From Teratosphaeria epicoccoides (lineage: Eukaryota; Ascomycota; Dothideomycetes; Mycosphaerellales; Teratosphaeriaceae), in the NCBI GenBank assembly GCA_021401465.1, contig JADDMT010000043.1:1-64000 (forward strand): a DNA stretch of 64,000 nt, given 5' to 3'. The translations under genes and the position numbers were made by a program. Shown piece after piece: positions 58,501-64,000 of the stretch. How positions within the stretch are numbered: position 1 is the first letter of the stretch; every line of letters starts with the position of its first letter. The notes beneath the pieces are model-generated. The model made no database searches and was not told the origin of the DNA. It saw nothing but the letters and a program-made list of their open reading frames with translations.

Positions 58501-60558
58501 CATAACTAACGCTCTAGCCTCGCTGTCGCTTCGTCGGATCCACGCGTTCCTTTGCGCCTTGTAGAGATAGTCTCGGAGTGTTTCGAGCTACGATTCCGAC
58601 ATAGGGTACAGAGGTCGATGCGGAGGGTTGTAGCCCTCCTTAAGGTTAATCGCATGTTCCGCGTCTAGGGCCTAGGCATAGGCCGTAGCCTCTACGTCGA
58701 AAATATCGGCGTATTCCTCTAACTTAGGCAGAAGGGTAACGTCCTCCTTGATGTTCTGTATGCGGACTGCATAAACGCATTAGACCTTCTTCATGTCCCT
58801 ATAGAAGCTACGTGCGTCACGCATCCGCACTATAGGAACTTCGCCTATAGAGCTATAGAACTAGTTGTTAGTAGCTCTATTAACAACGACTCCCTGCTTG
58901 TAGCGCTAAGGGCGGCCGAGTAGGAGCTCCTTATTAGGAACGTCTTCAGCGTAGAAGACTTCGTTAGTCTCGCGCACTTCTCCCGAGGAGTCTGCGAGTT
59001 AGAGGCGTACGTTATACGCGCCTTAAGCCGCTACGCCTTCGCCCTAAAAGGACTTCATAGTAGGCAGTAGGGCTCCTGGGATTAGCTTCAAACCGAGCTA
59101 TACGATTACCCTCTAGGGTATCACGTTAACCTCCGTAAGGTCATCTAACATATAGTCTACTAGCTCGAGCGAGCCGTTAACTCGGACCGTACCGGATAGG
59201 CGCTAGGTAGGCCACGAGTCTACACTATCGGTAACAGACAGCTTAGATACCCGTAGTAGCCATTCGGTTGTCTTAGGCTTGTCCTTCTTTCGCCTCCCCT
59301 CTAGGGAGGTTTCGGACACCTTGCTTACCTTCTTCCTATCACTTCGTTTAGGACAGCGAGCTGCCTAGTAGTCCCTTGCTCTACAGATGTAGCAGCTACT
59401 CGGAGGCTTCTCGCTACCGTCTTTTAGCTCAGAGGGCTTGCTCCTCTAGAATGAACTACCACGTTAGACGTAGCCCCTAGGGCGCTTGTAATAGCGGCCC
59501 TTTAGTAGGTCCTTAGGGCTTAGACGCTTATTGTCCTTACCGCCTGATTTTCTATTTCGCTTCAAGGTGATTTCCATACGTGTCGCAAGGGACACGAGGT
59601 CTTGCCAAGTCGTCGGAAGTTCATGAAAAGTCATGATTATGTTCTGAAGATTGTCATTAAGTTTGACGAGTAAGTGCCATACACGTTGCGTCTTAGTATA
59701 GGGTAGCATCTGTCCCTCGAGCGTGGCGAGATAGGTTGCGAAGCTAGAGGTTGTTTGTCCCTTCCCCTGCTTGGCCTTCTCGTACTTGACAGACACGTTA
59801 AGGGCGCGATTCCCTAGATCCTCGACCTAGTCGACACAGAACTAGCGAAAGTCCGCCCATGTATACGTTCTGTCATAGACCTGTATAAGGTCATACTACT
59901 TATGCTAATTGTTACGAGGTTCCTTATCCTCTTCGAGCTACATTACACTAAAGGCGACTCGTTTGCCCTCCATGGAATATCCGCGTAGGTTAAGCATGAA
60001 AACTGCCTTACATGCCTGCAAGAAAGTTCGCGCCTCCTTTAAGGTGTCTCCCTTAAACGGCTTTAGGTTACGTGCGTTACGACTACCTCCTAGTTAGCCT
60101 ACTATGGCCCCGAATTCAGGCACTAGGTTCGCGGGCACACGCGGAGGGTCTGCGCCTCCTAGTAAGTTGTCTTCGTAGGTCCCTAGTATGAAATCTCGCT
60201 AGATTTCTTCGTCAGCTACTTTGTTAGTACTACTTATAGCGACGTCTTCGTCGTCCTCGCCGTTATCGCTGCTAGGAGTAGTGCGGCTCTAGCTCTAGTT
60301 CGCAAGGCGGTTCGCGACCTAATCGACAGTTATGGCTACAAGGGCTAGGTCGATAGTCGGGGTTAGTTGTAGTCCCTATACGGGGGGTCTATTGCCTAGT
60401 CCGCCGCGTAATTAGCCTCTAGCGGAACTGTCGCTCAATACGGTGTCGCTCGTAGCGGGTACTCCTGCGGGCTAGTTACTTAGGCTAGCTTCGCTATCGC
60501 AGGCGCTCGGGATGGCGCTCGCTACGCGTTAGTTGCGAGTTCGTAGTACTCTAGACAT
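55594..60558 (-). pseudogene. Gypsy-A gag-pol (A5), least damaged copy
   Basis: Gag starts MSRVLRTRN. A 110-codon part (59796-59464) is still open: SSFATYLATLEGQMLPYTKT and ELPTTWQDLVSLATRM. The zinc knuckle (about 59394-59356) is CYICRARDY*AARC, C-x2-C-x4-[Y for H]-x4-C. The protease region has no clear DSG. RT YLDD lies at 58159-58170. RNase H spans about 57650-57760. The integrase zinc domain is at about 56860-56920 and its catalytic Glu codon (GAG, complement of 56374-56376) is retained, unlike A1, A3 and A4. The chromodomain is at about 55670-55825, and pol ends near 55594. Gag and pol share one frame. TAG stops remain, so this copy too is inactive. Confidence 0.88.
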
Positions 60559-60607
60559 ATCGTAGTATTCTCTGCTAGACTGCAAAGCAGGGGGGAGAAA
60601 GCAGAAC

Positions 60608-60967
60608 TAATATAGATGTATATGCTATATGATATGAAAATATCTCGCAGTGTGACAGAGTAATCCGACCCTTTAGTAGGTACAAGATAGCGCTGCTTTC
60701 TGCTTATCGCAGAGGTAGCGCTAAGGGTGCTTATAACCCCTAACGCTCCTTAATTAGGGAAAGCATGTCTGAGCCTAACCCCGTAGGGGTACCGTAGGGT
60801 CAGCGACGTAGGGGCGTCCTACGTCGACAACTAATCCTACTCGGACGACATACAAGCTAACGTATGTACGAAGGACCCCTGTGCCATATGTAGTAGGGTT
60901 ACTACATGCTAAGGGCAGCTACTAGAACCCATGCGGTTCTAATGGCCCCCTAGTATCAACCGTATCA
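60608..60967 (-). repeat. 5' LTR of A5
   Basis: 360 bp partner of 52799-53158, ending CCGTATCA next to the GGCAG duplication. Confidence 0.94.
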
Positions 60968-60972
60968 GGCAG

Positions 60973-61114
60973 TTAGGAGCTTCGTGCTTAATTTAATTCC
61001 CTTTCCCTAGAGGATAGTCAGTTACAAGGTTAACTACTATTGTCGATATTCTTTATAGCTCTGCGAGTCTAACATCTAGTTACCTTCCTACTATTAGTAC
61101 CTACCCTTATAACA
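60973..61114 (+). repeat. C3 5' LTR, second part
   Basis: TTAGGAGCTTCGTGC to TTATAACA; continues the LTR cut at 52798. Confidence 0.92.
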
Positions 61115-61293
61115 TTTTAAGCACTACTTCTAAGGAAGCATTAGGGGACTCGTCGAGCGCTTAACATACACCTATGTTAAGTAGTTCTTTAGCTGTTAGT
61201 TTAACTTCTAGCGATAATTAACTGACACTATGAGAATAAGTTGCTACTATACCTCAAATTACGTAGTAGCTCGAATCCATTCACCTTAGCGAG

Positions 61294-64000
61294 ATGGCTC
61301 TAGCATCTGTCGCAGGTTTAACTACCGGGAATAGACACGGCAATAACGGCTTCAAGATAGGAAGCCCTACAGAGTTTACAGGACAACAATCTCAGGTTAA
61401 GATGTTTATCCTATAATGCTAGTTAGCATTTAACGTAGATATAGAATAGTTTACAACATATTATAAGCGAATGATGTATATTGTCTCTTACCTGAAGGGA
61501 CTAGCGTTCGAGTTTATCTAGCCTTATCTAACAGATTATCTAGATTACGTTAGTAACGTCGAAGCTAGGAAGACGACAACTAGGGAGATTCTTAACTTAG
61601 ACAAGTCTTTGTTTAAGGCATTACGCGAAGCGTTTAGGCTCGGTAATAAGCAACAAGAGGCTAAGAGAGCTCTCCTAGGAATCTAGCAGAAGGGCTCTGC
61701 TATTAAGTACCGCGCGGACCTTTAGACCCTCTCTACTCGAGTCGACTAGAATGATAATGCTTTAGCCGCTTAGTTCTACTAGGGACTAAAGGAGACGGTT
61801 AAAGACGAAATTGCCTGGGGAGATCGGCTAACGACATTCAAGGAAATAAGCGATCTCGCGATTAGAATCGATAATCGTATCTAGGAATAACAGCAAGAAC
61901 GACAACATAGAAATCGTAAGCTAGTACAGGCTAACCATAAGGTCTAACGATTAGCACCGAAATGGCGAAGCGATTACTACGGTCTCTAACCTATAGAGTT
62001 AGATGCGACTAAGGGGCGTCTAAGGAATAGACCCCGAGGAAAGCCGCGGAAGGGCTCTCCTCCCTAGAATGGTCTAAAGAAGCCATCCGACAAGAGCAAT
62101 CTCGAGTACTATAACTGTAGAAAGAAAGGACACTTTGCCCGCAAGTGTTTTGCTAAGAAGCAATAACAGGAACTGCCTAGGATAGAGTAGGCTTGCGTGA
62201 TAACAATAGCGCCTTAGCAAAAGGCCGCTACTACTCGAGAACTAGACTATGCCGTACTTACTTAGACTACGTGCTATAACGACGATTGTCGAATTCACAT
62301 GAGTAATAAAGATAGTTCCGGATAGTACCCTAGCTAAAACAAGGCATAGTCGATCTATGCGCTAAGGGGTACACCTTCTAGTGCGATAGTCCTAAGGCAA
62401 CAGGAGCTAGAAGAAGAAGAAGAAGGTTCGGACGACAACTACGAGATTGTCGAAGCCGTCATTCCTGATTCTAAGGAAGACGAGAGCATAGAGCGATAGG
62501 CTATGCCGCTACATGACATTAGGCTCGATATTATCCGAATCATACAGAACTAGTAGGCTTAGGCTTGCCCATAGATTAATGAAGTATAACATGTCGACTA
62601 GCTTTAGTATGACGAACTAGCCGACTATATGCGACGACACCTAAGGAGACTACTAGTTGTAGCTTAACCTCACGCGCATCAGAAAGTTGTCCAAGAAATT
62701 ATACTGTTCAGGGTAGAGTTTACGCCCTAGGGAGGCTACCTACCTACAAAGGTATTCAGATTTCACGAGCGCTACGACTCTAAGTCTACTACTTAAAGAT
62801 AGAGTACGCAAGAAACGCGCAGGAACAGCGAGGCTAAGAGCGAGAACGACCTCTTAGGCTAGAAAACGGTAACGCTTAGAGAAGAAGCCGAGACTATACG
62901 ATCCCTAAACTAGTCTGTAAAGACAGTTATTCGGGAAATAACAAGGTCCGCTGGAATTAGACCTACGGACAGACTAGACAGGGCTGTAACGATATGCCGC
63001 GATTAGCGCCAGATACGCGAATAACCTTAGAGTATAGGTACATATCGACGAGACGCTAGCTAGGGCCTTAGTAAATTCAGGATGTACTAGAATCTTCATA
63101 ACGCCTAAGTTCGCCAGGACAGCTAGGATAAAGCTACAGGCGAAGACGAATGCTTTCTCGCTACAAGTAATTAATAGAAAGCCGGTCACGTACAACTAAG
63201 GAATAGTTGACGAAGAAACCGAGATGATGCCTCTACGGATAGGACGCTACTAAGAGATGCTCTAGTTCAACATTACGGAGTCACTAGGCTTAGATGTAGT
63301 ACTAGGGTTGCCATGGCTCAGAAACGCTAACCCCTATATTAACTAGAAGAATGAGAGGATCTAGTTCCCGGAACTCTTAAGATCGATACCTCTACCTATA
63401 GTGCATAACGTACTAGGTAAGATCGAAATATGTGTTATGACTTCAAGCGAGATAGTAGCCGCTATTAAGGATCTAGAACAGGAAGTGCACGTCCTATAGG
63501 TTAAAGTAACGCAAACGAAAGTCAGGGTCGAATTCATAGTTCCCGATAAGTATAAAGAGTTCGCTACTCTTTTCGAGGAAGAACCTGATTAAGAAGCTCT
63601 ACTAGAACACTAGGAGTAGGACTACGGGATACCCTTACTCCTTAGCAAGTTACTAACAAAGCAATCAGTTCGCCTGTTATTAGTAGTAAAACTAGAGATT
63701 CTCTGGAAATACCTAGAAGACAACCTCCAGAAAGGCTTCATCCGTAAGTCGTAATCCCTAGCCAGATATCTAATCCTGTTTGTGCCTAAGGGGGAAGATG
63801 ACTAGCGACTCTGCGTAGATTATCGTAGATTAAATAACATCATAATAAAGAATAGTTATCTACTTCCTTTGCTCTTACAATTACAGGACCGCCTACAAGG
63901 AGCGATGTAGTTCTCAAAGTTTGACATACCTAGAGCGTATAACTGAATTTGAATTAAGGAAGGCGAAGAATAGAAGACTACGTTCTAGACTAAGTTTAGA
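61294..64000 (+). pseudogene. Gypsy-C gag-pol, partial at the window edge (C3)
   Basis: Gag starts MALASVAGLTTGNRHG. The knuckle at 62107-62148 has its first Cys changed to Tyr. The protease aspartate is Asn (VNSGCT, 63074-63076). RT begins near 63660 (CRLLLVVK-like, then PLLLQLQDRLQGAM) and runs off the window before YLDD. Compared with C2 it has additional transitions, so both copies were mutated independently. Confidence 0.85.

Larger units (their letters stand above)
52799..60967 (-). mobile_element. Gypsy-A copy A5, complete, 8169 bp
   Basis: LTRs of 360 bp each at 52799-53158 (3') and 60608-60967 (5'), with target duplication GGCAG. This is the reference copy for the family. Internally it holds gag-pol on the minus strand and the antisense ORF on the plus strand. 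The two LTRs differ by roughly 15 transitions, fewer than the C2 pair, consistent with a late insertion. Confidence 0.95.
52440..64000 (+). mobile_element. Gypsy-C copy C3, 5' LTR split by A5, runs off the window
   Basis: The 5' LTR starts at 52440 and is interrupted at 52798 by A5. It resumes at 60973 and ends at 61114, followed by gag and pol as in C2. The 3' end is outside the window. The LTR has three copies of the 30 bp unit (52480-52580). Confidence 0.93.

Noticed and set aside
59909..60097. 62-codon ORF repeated at 36868-37056 and 51094-51282
   Set aside because: It lies on the strand opposite to Gypsy-A gag in each copy; it recurs only because gag recurs.
1..64000. Possible reassignment of TAG to Gln or Trp, since nearly all in-frame stops are TAG
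   Set aside because: The same CpA/TpG to TpA changes occur in LTRs and other noncoding parts, and some copies keep CAG or TGG where others have TAG. RIP explains it without a code change.
1..64000. CRISPR arrays, rRNA or tRNA genes, prokaryotic operons
   Set aside because: No regularly spaced repeats with unique spacers, and no tRNA or rRNA sequence seen; the content is eukaryotic retroelements.

Overview
The window looks like repeat-packed heterochromatin of a filamentous fungus, most probably an ascomycete of the Pezizomycotina. No intact host gene is visible. Nearly everything belongs to four LTR-retrotransposon families plus one large terminal-inverted-repeat (TIR) DNA element, nested inside one another. 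All coding frames are riddled with stops, overwhelmingly TAG. Paired LTR copies differ almost only by transitions at CpA/TpG to TpA, the signature of repeat-induced point mutation (RIP). The species cannot be named from this sequence.

Families (names are mine). Gypsy-A is a chromodomain Ty3/Gypsy element of about 8.2 kb with LTRs of 360-390 bp. Gypsy-C is a second chromodomain Ty3/Gypsy element of about 6.9 kb with 441 bp LTRs. Gypsy-D is a third chromovirus, 5'-truncated. Copia-1 is a Ty1/Copia element with LTRs of about 260 bp. TIR-1 is a DNA element with 27 bp terminal inverted repeats and a TA target duplication.

Layout. 1-363 is the tail of a Gypsy-A 3' region. 365-6324 is a 5'-truncated Gypsy-A (A1) holding a solo Gypsy-C LTR and ending in a duplicated LTR. 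6325-8259 is an inverted Gypsy-A fragment (A2). 8260-13176 is Gypsy-A A3, cut off by Copia-1. Copia-1 spans 13177-49999 and has been split twice: by Gypsy-A A4 (16417-37949, minus), which itself holds TIR-1 (20556-34334) with Gypsy-D inside, and by a full-length Gypsy-C, C2 (39952-46868). 50000-50224 is a Gypsy-A scrap (A6), broken by Gypsy-A A7 (50225-52439), which is broken by Gypsy-C C3 (52440 to beyond the window), whose 5' LTR is split by a complete Gypsy-A, A5 (52799-60967, minus). The nesting order gives a relative chronology in which A5 is among the youngest; its LTRs are also the least diverged.

Working parts. Each Gypsy element encodes gag and pol in the usual order (zinc knuckle, protease, reverse transcriptase, RNase H, integrase, chromodomain). 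The most notable observation is that Gypsy-A carries, between pol and the 3' LTR, a long extra reading frame of about 475 codons on the opposite strand, preceded by a TATA box and a 14 bp palindrome, in all three copies long enough to show it. Gypsy-C has a shorter antisense coiled-coil-like frame at the same place. Copia-1 has an unexplained sense-strand frame between pol and its 3' LTR. TIR-1 has at least one unrecognised frame of about 505 codons and a telomere-like array next to the broken end of Gypsy-D.
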